A stretch of DNA of 64,000 bases from Steromphala cineraria (GCA_916613615.1 OU744720.1:72815338-72879337), one strand, 5' to 3'; positions 1 through 12,542 are shown, counted from the stretch's first letter. Numbers and translations: made by a program. Notes: a model not told the origin generated them from the letters alone.

Positions 1-1
1 A

Positions 2-79
2 TTAACCAAATGCATGTGCAAGGCATGCTTGTGCCGCGCTCGTGGCGGTAACCTTGTAGAGTGTGAGTCGACTGATTAA
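2..79 (+). CDS. possible 3' end of a cysteine-rich reading frame, cut by the window edge
   Basis: An open frame enters from the left edge and stops at TAA 77-79. It reads as a short cysteine-rich tail (KCMCKACLCRARGGNLVECE) with five cysteines in about 20 residues, ending STD-stop. Metal-binding tails of this kind occur at the ends of some transposon-derived and nuclear proteins. With only 25 codons visible no family can be named. It may be the terminal exon of a gene to the left or chance coding. Confidence 0.2.
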   Translation, partial: LTKCMCKACLCRARGGNLVECESTD

Positions 80-599
80 AGGTGTGAAGTTTGTCTTCTG
101 CTGTTGTGTCCTCTTTTACCAAGGTAATGAACAAACACTACAAGTTCCATCTGTAATCATGAAACGCATAGCTATTTATATTTGAAAGAAATGCCTCATA
201 ATGAACCAAAACAGTAGGACGGAATCTTTTTTTCCGTAATTGATCTGGTTGCCACAACAGTAGGGATAATCATACAAATTTACAAAAATAATCAATCTTA
301 ACTTCAAAACTTAGACTAAGGTTTTGCATGAAAAAAGCCATTAAGACATCTTGGAACACACATGGTAATGCTAACTAATTGGTGAAAGTTCAATAACGAA
401 TCATTGAAACATATTTGTAAGGAAGTTGAAAACAACTTATATTTGTTAGAAACGTTAATCAACTCATCACGAAAATTTAACATGTACATACATAATTCCA
501 TAATCAATTACTTGCTTCCTGTTAGTTATTGGTTATTGGTTACATTTGAAAGCATCTACTCTGAACCACACTGGGTTCAGCACATTGTGGATTAGTAAA
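80..599. other. intergenic / 5' flank of the first lectin gene
   Basis: AT-rich sequence with no coding exon that I can support. It is the candidate promoter and 5' UTR region of the PAN-galectin-like gene that starts at 600. An in-frame upstream ATG at 546 would add 18 residues in front of the signal peptide. The ATG at 600 is preferred because the hydrophobic signal sequence begins there. Confidence 0.4.
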
Positions 600-3500
600 A
601 TGATGATGCTAGGACCGTTTCTATTTTATCTGCTCCTTGCAATTATGGCCTGTAAAGGGTCAGCTTCTGATAGTTGTGGACGTTTTACCTACCATCGCTA
701 TCCTCCGTATGATGGTCAGCACATATCTGACGCTTTGGAGGTCAAAGTCACTGCCACAAGAGCTGAATGTTTCAGCAACTGTTTCCACCACCGGCTCTGT
801 AACCGGTTTCTGCATAACGACCAGACTGGTGAATGTCATCTACACTCTACAGAAGGAACCCCTGTATCCTCAGTTCCAGGTTTCAAATACTATGCAGGTG
901 GGTTTAAATGATCAGGGTTGACAATTGTTTTGAATTGAGCTTTATAATTATTCATAATGACAACAAAGTTTTTCTCCCAAGTCATTATGCTTTTTCTACC
1001 TTATATGAACAACAAAGCACGGGTTTTGGTATTTAGCTCTGTTTGTCAGTTCCGTCGTCTGTACTTATAAGCGCAATATTTCATTACCTAGAGTCTTCAA
1101 ATTCAGACCAGTACATCAGGGTGCTGTAATTTTTCAAGATTACTACAAGATATTTTCAGAGTTTTTGAAATGTTGTAGGGACAATTTCATGAACAGGTGC
1201 TACCTATTTTCCAAAATTAATATCAGACTGCAATGAAGAAGTATCAAGACACTTGGCGATATGAGTGACCTTGACCTCGGTTTCAAGGTCACTATGAGAC
1301 TTTGACCAGTTCCTTGGTACCAGGAGTAACAAGTGAACAGTAGATATAGACCTAGACCTTATTCTCTAGGTTCATCACTTCCGGTCACTTATAATTATAA
1401 TGAACTGGGACATGGTCTCGTATCTGACCAATAGTGCATTTTAGGAAAACACATAGAGTTATGGCTTGTGCTCTTTGACACGCTGGTGAAAATTAATTGT
1501 AGTTATAAGACGTAAAGTGATTCAAATAGTTAAAGAACGACCATATGAGTTATGGGCGGGGGGTCATATATGACAAACCTAACCATAGATCCGATCATTA
1601 TTTGATAAAGGAAAGTATCATTTCAGAGGTAAATTGATCATAGATTGCAGAAAGTATCATTATAAAGATGATTGACGTGGTATAGTGAGAACAGTAAGGT
1701 CTGAAGTCGAGATAATGGATAATGATCGAAAACAGACACTGACGGACCTCAATCTGTCAAATGTATTTTTTTTACTCTTCTAAAGTGGCCAGGATGACAT
1801 TTGAGAGCTGATAACAGTTGAATAGCTGTATAGGTCATATAACTAGAAATAATGTGATTTTAAATTTGAATTTGAACTTCCACCTTTTTGTTGAAAACAT
1901 ATACTGGACATTTCGTGAATGAATTTATGATAAAGTTTTTATTTATACATGTATCATAAACTATGCCATTAACATTCGTATCAAAGTTAAACAGATGTGA
2001 TGAAAAATAAGGGGCTCTTTTAAAGCTCTGGACACTTCTGTCTTTCAACAACATATTTCTTCATGTCTCTAAAAAGTACTAATTAAAGTATTTATAATTG
2101 TTTGAATTGCCTGCAATCTGAGAATTTGTATTATAAAAAATCTGATATTGTTTGTTTATTGAACGACCTTCCACTGGGCAGTGAGACTGTACAGTCAATG
2201 TTTCTTCGTACAAATAACCTGATACTGCCTTATCTGTTAGTCAAAATAGTTTTTAGATCTGTGACTTTCGTCCACATACATGAAATGATTAGATATTGCA
2301 TGATTATAATTACCGTTTGCCATTATACAAATAAAGGATGCAATTAGAATTTGGGAAATTTGAAGAATAGCTTTTAAACATGTTTAAACAATGTGATTGC
2401 AGCTGACTGTACCATTTCGAAGAGTTTGATACCACCAACATGCCCCACTCAGTTCGCTCCCCTTGCTTCTTCCACTGCACAGTGTTATGATGGCGATCAG
2501 TGGGTGGATGGTATTATTGCTGCTTATTCATGCCACCAGATTGAATGGTATAACACGGTAAGGGGAGATAATCAATATTTCTTGTGTAACATTTTAGTAT
2601 GGCATCCAGCAACCGATAGGAAAAAGAGCCATTGGCTCTGTAGCTCATCAGGCTTTATATTCAATTATGTTGTAGAGTGTGGCCATTGTGGTTCCTCCTG
2701 TGTAGGGTCACCAATCCTAAAATTAGTACCGTATATAGGCGATGTGATTGCAGATACCGGTATCAATTCAGAAATGGTAATTGCTCAAATATTCAATTGA
2801 TAATTTAGGGTATAGGCTCACCAAGCCCTTTTTAGGGGCCATAGAGTCACCAAAACTGTAAATTGCAATCCTCGTTAGTAAGAGTCTCTACACAATATTT
2901 CAGCTTTTTAGGCCTTTTGAAGAATAAAAAAGTTTTAGGGAGTGACATATACAGCCCTTATGAGGGGCCAAAGGGCAACCAAAGAAATTATAATCCCCTC
3001 TAGTCAAGAAGTCTGTACTCAAAGTTTCAGCTTTCTAGGCCTTATGCTTCTGGAAAAGAAGTCGAAAATACAGAAAGTTTACGGACAGATGGACAATTTG
3101 ACTTTAAAATATGGATTAAAAGGAACTGGGAAAATACGTAAATTTTGTAAGAAATATTTGATTCAATGTCTATGTGTGCTCTATCGTTTTTTTTCTCCCG
3201 ATTTATATCTGTAGCGTCCCACAATTGGTATTTCAGGCTGATGTACACTATCCTCTTCCTGCTCCTATTACTCCTGGCTTTCAGCTTGACATCAGAGGAA
3301 CATGGACCAGTCAGACAGTGTAAGAATTCAATTCAAGGAATAGTCATGTCAAAATGTTATGACACTCTTTGCTTTTAGCTACTGGTGCTTTTTAAAAACA
3401 TCTCACGATTAATTGTAAGACAATATCATGATGTTCTTTAAGTAAAATATCTGAGGATGCATGCTGAAATAATTCTTATGGATAGCAAAATAGGTACATA

Positions 3501-5011
3501 TCTTCATATCTATACAGCTGCGTACCTCAAGTTTATTCATTTACCTGCGTATTCTAGTGCAAATATCATGTAATTTGGAATGTCTTTGATGCATCCTAGC
3601 AACGAAACGGATAATGCTAAAAAATTTAAACATAAGTAAAGATTCAGTTTGGTTTATTCGCATGTCATACATATCAGATAACCGTATCAAATTAGGCAGG
3701 GCATTGAAGTGACCAGGGGTCAAAATTTTGAAAACACTATTTTTTATTTTTCTATACAAAATCCTTCATAAATGATCAACTGCTTTAGGTCTAAGTCATA
3801 TTTGTTTCTTTAAAATAAGGCAATTTAATTGTGCTGATTTCATTCTTATAAAGTTTATAGGGATTATTTAAATCGAAATTCAAAAAAATCTGAATTTCCC
3901 AAATATGACCCCATCTGTCTATTTAACCATGCCAAATATCGAAATTTAGCACCAGTGACAAGACGACCCCGAAAAATGGTTTGGGAATGATTATTCTACA
4001 CATGGACAGTTGGTGATCCTTTGTAGGTGCCCCTGGATTGGTTTTATGGACGTCAACATCAAACCCAAATTACATGATATTTGCACTTAGATACACAAGT
4101 AAATGAACAAACTTAAGGTACGCAGCTGTAAGCCAGTTCTTCTTCAATCTCGTCCCAGTTTGGAATATGCTTTGGACACTACTACAGAAGAGGCCCTTGT
4201 CCGACTCCTAGTGATCCAAGATGGCGCTTCCTACAGTGAAGGCCCCAGTGGACCAGTTTATTATGCTGGCTTACCCATCTCCTCTGAAGTCCCATTCGAT
4301 ATGCATGCTACTTTCAACTCTACTCATTATCAGGTAAGAAGGTGGAAATATGCAACTTTTGTGGTAACTTTTGTATAATATTATCTAAAGCAATCTTTTA
4401 ACCATTTTGAAGACTTTCGGTGTCAATGTAAACAGCATACTTTTGACACATTCTGTGTTTTAGTACAATGTGATGTCTGTAGTTATTTAACTTGTAGTTC
4501 GTCTCACCTATTCATGAAACCATTATATCTATTGATATCTTTTATTGGATTAAGAAAAGAGGATTTTAAGAAATTTGCTTAATTCAAATCAACCTTTCAA
4601 GTGATAAATTAAATTAAATTTGTAGTTGTGTTTATTCTGCAAAGGTGTGCCAGAACTGATATTGTCCCGTTTCGAATCCATTCTTTATGGGTCAGTTGGC
4701 ATATCAATCATTTTTTCTCATTCATAGAAATTTACTAAAACTACTGTGAAACTGTTTTACTTTTTGAAATAAATATTTCTTGAATCATTTCAAATTACAC
4801 TGAAAGCATACTAACTGATAGGTTTTTAACTTAATTGGGTTGTTATATACTCAGTATTGCAAGCAAAACATGTATTCTACCCTTTTTTCAGATTTCCTTG
4901 GATGGAAACCTAGTAGGGACATTTGACCTGTCGAATCCCCTTGCTTCAGCGGCCAGTATATTCGCATATAATGAACAGTCACTGATCCATATCCGCTTTT
5001 CTTATCCATAA
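600..5011 (+). CDS. secreted PAN/apple-like plus galectin-like lectin (5 exons, 276 aa)
   Basis: Coding exons are 600-897, 2403-2557, 3237-3319, 4159-4333 and 4892-5011. All introns are GT-AG and the phases join cleanly (1, 0, 2, 0). Residues 1-23 are a signal peptide (hydrophobic FLFYLLLAIMA). Residues 26-102 have PAN/apple cysteine spacing, with C57, C61, C67 and C79 in the ECFSNC...C...TGEC pattern. Residues 100-151 form a linker with four cysteines. Residues 155-276 match the galectin framework: PLPAPITPGFQLDIRGTW opens the first strands, and PFDMHATFNSTHYQ then ISLDGNLVGTFDL matches the family's F-x-Y-x-V-x-VNG-x-x-F end. The canonical sugar-binding residues (H-NPR and W-x-E-R) are not recognisable, so ligand specificity is open. 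A role in secreted recognition or immunity is an inference. An AATAAA lies at 5189-5194, about 180 bp after the stop. Confidence 0.75.
2816..3095. repeat. imperfect tandem repeat in intron 2 of the lectin gene
   Basis: Two imperfect copies of about 125 bp lie in tandem. Each reads roughly 'cc-ttt-aggggcca-ag-g-caccaa' followed by 'tttcagctttctaggcctt'. They end near a 'ttacggacagatgga' motif that also occurs at about 7630 and 36620, so they belong to a dispersed family. No coding potential is seen. Confidence 0.5.
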
Positions 5012-5188
5012 GAAGGGCACACGAAACTGACCCCCATCATGTCTAAACAACAGTAAAATTATCTGGCGCATACAGAGTTTCATTTATATTAATATATTGA
5101 TTTATATTTGATTTATAGTAGTTAGTACCAATGCTCAAATATTTTTATTTGTCGTTTATGTATATGTTGAATGCTGTACTGTTTCTGA

Positions 5189-5194
5189 AATAAA
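5189..5194 (+). terminator. polyadenylation signal of the first lectin gene
   Basis: A consensus AATAAA lies 178 bp downstream of the TAA at 5009-5011, on the gene's strand. The cleavage site itself is not identifiable from sequence. Confidence 0.5.
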
Positions 5195-5330
5195 TGCATA
5201 ACCCTGAAATGTAAACAGAACCTTTTTACTAAATATCAGAACATGCATATGATTTCATGTCATCATAGATGCTAATCGAGGATGTTACGTAATTATATAA
5301 TGTGATGTTTCATGACTTCGCTTAGTATAC

Positions 5331-5824
5331 CATCCTCGATAATCCAGCGCTTTAGTTCCGATAAATCTACACTACAAGCCCTGGAAAACTTTACGGGGGT
5401 TTATCTCAAACCCAATTACCTCCCTTTACGAACATGTTATCCAATCAGAAACGAAACGCAGACACCAAGTGCGTAAACAACTCAACCGTTCGCGACATCA
5501 AGTGAGTGAGTGAGTTGGGGTTTAACGTGTTGTCAGCAATTTTTCAGCTATTTAACACGTGGATGGTGCTATCCAAAATAGAGTAGACAGATCACGGAGA
5601 CACGGAACGAATATGATGAGGGAAAAGACGGAAGACGAAAAAGAAAGGCATAGTGAGAGATAGAAAAGTGGTTTTAGAAGTGATCCCATTGTTTGTTAAA
5701 TAAAAAGCGTTTAGCTGAGTCATTGCAAAGGGAGGTAATGGGGTTTGAGGTAAAACCCCGTTACGTTTTCCAGGGCTTGTAGTATAGATTTATCGGAACT
5801 AAAGCGCTGGATTATCGAGGATGT
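5331..5824. mobile_element. 494-bp MITE with roughly 100-bp terminal inverted repeats
   Basis: The left arm (5331-5434, starting CATCCTCGATAATCCAGCGC) pairs with the right arm (5720-5824, ending GCGCTGGATTATCGAGGATG) with few mismatches. There is no transposase between them. The interior holds a (GTGA)n SINE 3' end in inverse orientation at about 5498-5560. A third copy of the tip (ATCGAGGATGTTACG) occurs just outside at about 5273, suggesting neighbouring or nested insertions. The family is not identified. Confidence 0.7.
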
Positions 5825-7059
5825 TATTATACATGAAAAATTGACTCTAACTGTTGTTCCCGTGATAATCTAAGAAGTTTACCATCTGTTCAACAACAAA
5901 TGGCCTTGCTTATTTTCAAACGATTTCAATATAGTCTAAACAAAAACTTAAAATTTCGGGAAGCTTTACAATTTACTTCCAACAACTTATGTCCTTGTTA
6001 GTTCAAGTTAATAGTTTTCAACTCATTTTACCGTCACTTTTGAATTGTACGTTCATGTCCTCGCCCATTCTATACCCACAGAGGCAGATCACGTCATAAA
6101 TATTGACACTACCTCTGTTCTAACAAGAAAAGCCTTTAAAAAGGCAAGCTTTGGGGCACCCTGTTATGTATCACTATATAGAACCAGGAGATTTAGATTA
6201 GGGAGGACGGGCACGGGAACTGTTACTTGAATAAATTGTTCCAATCAGAGACGCATGTTCTTTGCTCTTTGTTTTGATAGTTATCAGTACACTATGTACA
6301 TAATAAAACATCTCGTTCGTTCCGCTTAAATTCCAACAATGATAGATACGTCTCCTATCTCAATTATGATATAAATTTTTAAACAATACGGTATTTCAAA
6401 TTTATGTTTCTTATTAAAGCTTGTCAATTATTCCGTACCACCCACACGGTCACGTCGGTATAAATTTGCTACAGCTCTGTCCATTGGTCGTTCGAAATAC
6501 CAGGATATGCTTAAAACAAATATCATTGGCTGAAACTTCTCTTTGAAGTTTCCAAGAGTAATATAGAGAGAAACTTCTGCCATTAGTTTTCAAAATCAAA
6601 TGTTACATAACTTTGGGGTCTCTGGATCCCAAAGCAATAAGACCAAACTCGTTATTTCCGGCAGTTTCCCCTGGCGGGAAATGCACCACAATCAATTTAA
6701 ATTTCTTTATCAAATGACAACGCTTCTCGCATGGAAATGTTTGTTCATATCACAATTGCTTTTGCCATGATATAGTACCCAAAATGATGTAAGAACAGCG
6801 TCGCTGATTGGACAACTTACTTTGATTGCCACCAATCAGGCATCTCCAATTCTAGACCAAAAACTCGGCAAATTAGAACAGATGCTGTATCAACATTTAA
6901 TGATTTGAACTGCCTCTGTAGGGAAAGAATGGTCTTCGCCATTTTGCCAGCAGAACCTAGGCCCCGCCCGTAGGTTTCATTAACCCATAGTGACAAACAT
7001 TTCTCAAAATAAACGTCTTATGGGAATTAGTTTGATATTGACATTTACTTTCCGGACCG

Positions 7060-7515
7060 TTTTTTTTGTCCGTCCAAAAAACTATCTAAGATAGGAAAAT
7101 CAAATTTGGTGTGTGTCTTCACCGTATCAATACCTTGATTAAGTTATTGTTACAGAGTTATTGCCCATGTTCCGTCTTTTTGGACTCTGTTTGTGGGTTT
7201 CTTCAAAGGGTAAAATTTTTCTCACAATGATTGTTACGGAGTTATTGCCCTTGTTCCGGGGGCAACTTTTCTGAAAAACAACTTTACATGGGAACAATCA
7301 AATTTGATGTGTGTATTCAAGGTATCAATACCTTGTTGGAGTTCGAAAATCAAAACTTTTTACGGAGTGATTGCCCTTGTTCCGTCTTTTTGGACAAGAG
7401 TGTATTCAAAGGGGACAAACTTTCTCAGAACCTATTTCAGATAGGAAAACCAAATTAAATGTGTGCCTACAGGGTGTCAATACCTTGAGTTCGAAAATGG
7501 GTTATGACCCTTGTA
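7060..7515. repeat. degenerate tandem repeat, unit roughly 150-190 bp
   Basis: About three diverged units share the phrases 'ttacggagttattgccc', 'ttgttccgtctttttgga', 'aaatttg-tgtgtg' and 'tatcaataccttg'. Short open frames inside are by-products of the repeat. A related 'acggacagacgg' motif follows at about 7627. Confidence 0.55.
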
Positions 7516-8849
7516 GGAAAATGTAAGGAGCTTTAATAAAAACTAATCTGGCGGGGAATGTGGATGAATATGTCTTCTTGTTTGTCTATGAAAGAATTTG
7601 ACATTGTACGACATGTACACATTTTTTACGGACAGACGGCGCAACGATATCATCCCCCTTTTGTTCTGACATGACACAGAATTGAATCCATTTTTTATTT
7701 GCAATAAATATGACCTTGAGCGTCAATTATTTTGTCGATCAATCATATTTAGACATTTTAGACATCAACTAGCAGACAATGCAAAACTTAAGTGTTTCAG
7801 CGAGGTTACAAAGTTGTATTTTCTCAAAACAGGTTTCACTAAGCATTATTGAACATTTCAACAGTTTGAAATAAGATGCAAATCAACAATGACATTACAT
7901 TTACAGAGACAACACAAATATACTGACAAACGTTGTGAGGAAATGTCGAGCCTTGTCACTACCGTTCTATCAATATCTATGGAGTTTTTAACATAAATAT
8001 TTAATAAATCTTAAACATGTAGAATTTCAAAAGAAGCCAGCGGGTTTTCCCTCAACCTCATGGTTACATTTTCAATTTTCAATTTCATGAGGTAGAGGTT
8101 TATATCTTTTACATATCAAGTTACATTATCTAAGTCTTACATTGTGAGTTCTGCTCCGAAACAATGATTACAGACAGATAATCAGTGAGACGACTAAACC
8201 CACCATATTGCATACCGGATGGGTGAACATTTACGAGTGCGATACAGAAGATTACCGGTTGAAACTTGATGTATGTACTATGCAGTGAGTGCGAATTACA
8301 TCATGAAATACATGTGCCTAAAAATGTATGAATTATAAAGTAGTTCATGAAAACTAATAATAAACAAAAGAAAACCTTCTTCTTTCCTTCTAAGAATTTG
8401 TCGTATATCATAATTTCACAAAGGAATTGTCATTTGAAAGGGGAAAAGTGGAATTGTCGAAGTTTATTGTTATCACTAAGAACAATCTTTTTCACATGTG
8501 AACTTCTTAATGTGTATCCATGTGTGTTTGTATAGGAAGTAATACATAATATATTATAAGGATTGAATTCGTGAAAATAATCAAGGAGTACCAAAGGTAC
8601 TAGTAGATTTAATCTGAATACAGTTAGATCGAGATTTTCATATTTGTTGATACTGTCGACCTCGCAATGACCAGTACTAGAGATCGTCCCGATGACCTTT
8701 CGTGTGAAATTAAGGAACTGCCAATCTACAAATTCGACGTACAAACAGTTCCAAAATCACTATTTTGATGTAATCTATCAATTTCACTATAAACACATTA
8801 CAAGTGACTATACATGCTCCTTTACTCCAAATCATGTATTTTGTGTCAA

Positions 8850-9030
8850 AGTCAGGCAGATGAAATAACATGTTCGCACTGATTCACCCATCCGCAGAGC
8901 ACACGACTTTGCACGTGCTGCACGCTTTTCTCGTGCTGCCCGGGAGCACTCGATTGCGATAGGGAGAAAGTCGAGTAGCCCGTAAAAAAGTCCAACATTC
9001 CGAAGTCACGTGGTTTTCTTAACCAACGGA
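8850..9030 (-). repeat. dispersed repeat, copy 1
   Basis: This segment is the reverse complement of a related segment at 17440-17610. Shared phrases include 'caaagtcaggcagatgaaat', 'cactgattcacc' and 'atcacgtggt', interrupted by small differences. It is roughly 170 bp long and non-coding. Opposite orientation of the two copies makes an inverted pair 8.4 kb apart. Confidence 0.55.
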
Positions 9031-9665
9031 TGAAATTACAGCTAGGGTTTATTACACTTGTGCAACATACCGTACGTTATGTTATGAATTATTTCATCAC
9101 ATAGGGATAATAAGATATCTTATGAAGTGTTCTCAATAACCGATGCATTCTCGTTTTTGTCACTGATTGGAAAATATCTTTATAAGATGAATTTTACTTG
9201 GTGGTATGAAATGGTGTTGGTTTTATGTTTGAAGACATTTACTCTATTGTTAATTCTTTGAATCGAAATGAACGAAATTAGTACAGACGATTAAAAACTG
9301 TTATCTCCCCTTACATGAAGTTTTCCGCGAGTATTGACATTAAGCATGCTCTAAGTTTTTATTATTATTATTTGCCATGTAAGGTTCAGTACGATGAGCA
9401 ATCACTATCTGCCATGCAAAACCAGAAACAAAACCATTTAAAAATCGAAAACTGTAATCTATATATACATCAAAACTATCGAATCATTTTTTGAGATTCT
9501 CGCTCGGCGTTTTCCGAATGAGGATGAACTCCATACAGCATCGATTTGCGTTAGTGCGTTGTGCTGTTCAGCTCAGGCGAGGGCATCTTTTCTCATTGGC
9601 CTAGCGGCGTAATGTCAGAGTTCAGCGGGGCGGCCCAGCTTATTGGTCAATGCTAGATTAATAGT

Positions 9666-9709
9666 ATGACCTTTCATAAAAACCTGTTGATCTAAATTTA
9701 TTTAGATTG
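9666..9709. repeat. half copy of the AAACCTGTTGATCTAAATTT fold-back element
   Basis: This matches the right arm and centre of the complete palindrome at 19048-19136, including the ATGACC-n-AAAACCTGTTGATC order. The matching left arm is missing or degenerate. Confidence 0.55.
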
Positions 9710-11384
9710 GAGTTGATTATTCTCACGAATCCACCACTGTCAATGCATTCTCAACCTGAATCCATGTTTGACTTTTGTACATTTTTATATATATTTTTTA
9801 CAGAAAATGAACAAAACAAATAATGTTCTGTGCTCACTCATCGGAAATGGGACACAACGTGTTTACAGTCTTTCACAAAGGGCGATGCGATTGACAACTA
9901 ACACTAGGTGCATTGCACATGCTAGACATATTCTCTACATGCACTCTATGCTTCAACTGTCATTTGAACAACACAGGTTTCATACTGACAAACACAATTT
10001 CTGATTTTGTATGCCCTAAATACCCTAAGTAACCAATCGGAGGGTTACATGTTCAATTAGAGTCTCACTTCCGTACAAAACTGTATTTTAACATTTGAGA
10101 GCTTTTAGATTTGTTATTCTGGAATTATAAGAAGAGACTCTATAGTACAACAAAATAATAATAACCTGACACTAGACCCAAGACTGGGATAATCGGTGAG
10201 CTGTAGATTATTAAAATTAATCCAGTGTTGTCACAACAGAGTGACGTCCTCACAATGGATAACATGATATTATACACTTTGTACCACGATGACGTCAGAG
10301 TTACCACAATCAGAGATGAGTGTCAGAACGGGTGGACTTCTCAATCTGGACATTCTGAAGAAAGAACAAAGTGATTGAAAGCAACCATACAGCTACCCAA
10401 CAAAAGTTTGACACATTTCTTATAATGGTCGGCGTAAAACCATCAATTTTGGCAATTTTGAAATTGGCAGCAAATCTAAATAGAAAACTTTAAGAAAAAG
10501 TTTAGGATCAATTTGTTAAGGGTTTATATCTAGACTATATATATGATGTCAAACATGTGGAATGCTGGAAATAATTCTGGCGTACCCCAAATGAGGCATG
10601 TAATTCGCAAAGTTATGAGTTGGTATTAATAACATACCTTTTGTTATTTGCAAAGAATATTTAGGAGAAAACACTCACCACAGTGTTTCACGAACCAGTG
10701 TCAAATGTCTACTACTTTCAACATAGAATTTCATATTTAAATATCTGATGGGAATATGATATGTATAAAAGACAAGAATAATATAGGTGAATGATATTGA
10801 TGGACAACTATTATTTAGTTACTAACCTCCGACAAGTGACCTTAGCCTTGTTAGCCATATAACATGAAATCGACTCATTCCCACAGAAGTAATGAAAACA
10901 TCATTACACAGATCAATCAGAGTTAACCGCCCGTCACTAGACCACTGTGTGGCGTAACCTGTCATCCAATTAGATTCATTCACATTACAGAGTCGGTAGT
11001 GTGCAGACGTGTTTCTGTATCTCTCCCGATTGTATTGAGCTATATAATTAACGTGTTTTGTTGTTTCTGACTCTATTTACTTACCTTAGTTAGGTATTCC
11101 CGCTGTCCTTCGTCGTGTTCATTCCTCGTGAGTGAATTCGGTGTTCTGACAGGGGTGTTGGTTGTTAACACAGCCGTGTTGACCTGGATAAGTGGAGCGC
11201 GGGTTGACTTGCACGTGCAGCCCGTGCAGCCCTGGGGTGGACGGTCGCTCTACCCCTCTGCGTGACAGCTTTGGTTGTCTTGTGCGCTTGCCGTCTGCTA
11301 GGCGCTACGGCCTTCACTTGATCTTCTTGTCGCCTGCCCGGCGCTAGATATCTCGTGTGCGCTTTGAGTGGCGCTTGCCGCCTG

Positions 11385-11845
11385 TCGCCTGTCGCCTGTC
11401 GTCTCCCTGACGATAGGTATCTCTTAGGCTTTGAACGGGCGTTTGCCGCCTGTCGTCTCCCTGACGATAGGTATCTCGTAGGCGCTTGGATGGGCGCTTG
11501 CCGCCTGCCGCCTGCCGCCTGTCGTCTTCTTGGCGATAGACCTCTTAGGCGCTTGGACAGGCGCTTGCCGCCTGCCGCCTGCCGCCTGCCGTCTTCTAGG
11601 CGATAGATCTCTTAGGCGCTTGGACGGGCGCTTGCCGCCTGCCGCCTGCCGTCTTCTAGGCGATAGATCTCTTAGGCGTCTGGACGAGCGCTTGCCGCCT
11701 GCCGCCTGCCGCCTGCCGTCTTCTAGGCGATAGATCTCTTAGGCGTTTGGACGGGCGCTTGCCGTCTGCCGCCTGTCGCCTCCTTGACGGGGTTGTTGGA
11801 TAGGCGCTTGCCGCCTACCGCCTGCCGCCTGTCGTCTTCTTGACA
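11385..11845. repeat. GC-rich minisatellite with 7-bp units inside a 60/67-bp higher-order unit
   Basis: Runs of GCCGCCT/GCCTGCC are embedded in a longer unit (GCGATAGATCTCTTAGGCGC ... TTGGACGGGCGCTTGCC). Successive 'ggcgcttgga' marks fall at 11481, 11548, 11615, 11675 and 11742, giving spacings of 67, 67, 60 and 67. The 7-bp steps show that array length changes by one GCCGCCT unit. Apparent proteins such as CRLPPAACRL are read-through of the repeat. Confidence 0.85.
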
Positions 11846-11934
11846 CTCGCGTGCAAGGGGCGCTTGGATTGTAGGTCACGCTTGTCGCCTCACAGGAGAT
11901 TGACTTAGTTCGCTGCAACTCAGCGACCCCGTAA

Positions 11935-12542
11935 CGGGCGTTCTGCGGACGGTGCGGGTCACGCAAGTCGGCGAGCTACGACCCTCATGTCGTCTGTCGC
12001 CTGTGCAGGAACACTTGCCCGGAGGATAACCGGTGTGCAGAGTGTGAGGATCTCTCCCCAGAGCAGCACAGGCATTACCGCTCTTCCATCCGGAAGAGCG
12101 AGTCGCAGAGCCGCTGCAAGCGCGCTAGGCGACCCACCCCGGGTTCGTCTGCCGCCGCAGGCAGGCACGTGTCGCCGGAGAGGTATGACCTCATCATTTC
12201 CGAGGGCGCAGGGGAGTTTGACTTTCCGTCCTCCCTGGCGTCGGACGTGGGGTCCCTCCGGTCGGACAAGTCGGTCTGCGACCCGCTGTCTCGGGACATG
12301 TCTCCTGACGCGTCACCGCCTCGTGATTCGTCACCAGAGAAGCCTTCTGATCCCGGTCCCCCCTCCCCCCCTCGGGAGGAGCGACGGAAGAAGGCGAAGA
12401 AGGCGAAGAAGCGCGCCAGGGAGTCGCACCACGCTTCCTTCGACACCAAGGTGTTTAAGGATGATGTCCTCACATCGGTCAAGTCGATGTTGGAGGAGTT
12501 CACCCAGGAAGATCTGAGGATCAAGGCGGGAAGGCCCCGCCT
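11935..12542 (+). pseudogene. gag-like ORF of a DIRS/Ngaro-type retrotransposon (fragment)
   Basis: An open frame begins after the TAA at 11932-11934 with no obvious ATG. It opens with a cysteine/histidine array: FCGRCG, then about a dozen residues on DPHVVCRLCR, then CPEDNRCAECEDLS. The C-x2-C ... DPH-x2-C-x2-CR ... C-x5-C-x2-C pattern resembles gag proteins of animal tyrosine-recombinase retrotransposons; this is from memory of the family. A Ser/Pro-rich acidic segment, a Lys/Arg-rich run (EERRKKAKKAKKRAR) and a possible coiled region follow. The segment is strikingly GC-rich compared with its surroundings. The frame runs directly into unrelated LINE sequence at about 12543. No reverse transcriptase or recombinase of the same element is visible. 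Confidence 0.5.

Noticed and set aside
3042..3378. Frame including MYTILFLLLLLLAFSLTSEEHG as a secreted peptide
   Set aside because: This is an out-of-frame reading of the galectin-like exon 3237-3319; the splice phases support PLPAPITPGF instead. The same illusion appears at 13640 and 15770.
11355..11733. Open frames encoding repeated CRLPPAACRL-type peptides
   Set aside because: They are translations of the 7-bp/60-67-bp minisatellite and appear in overlapping frames; no start context or domain.
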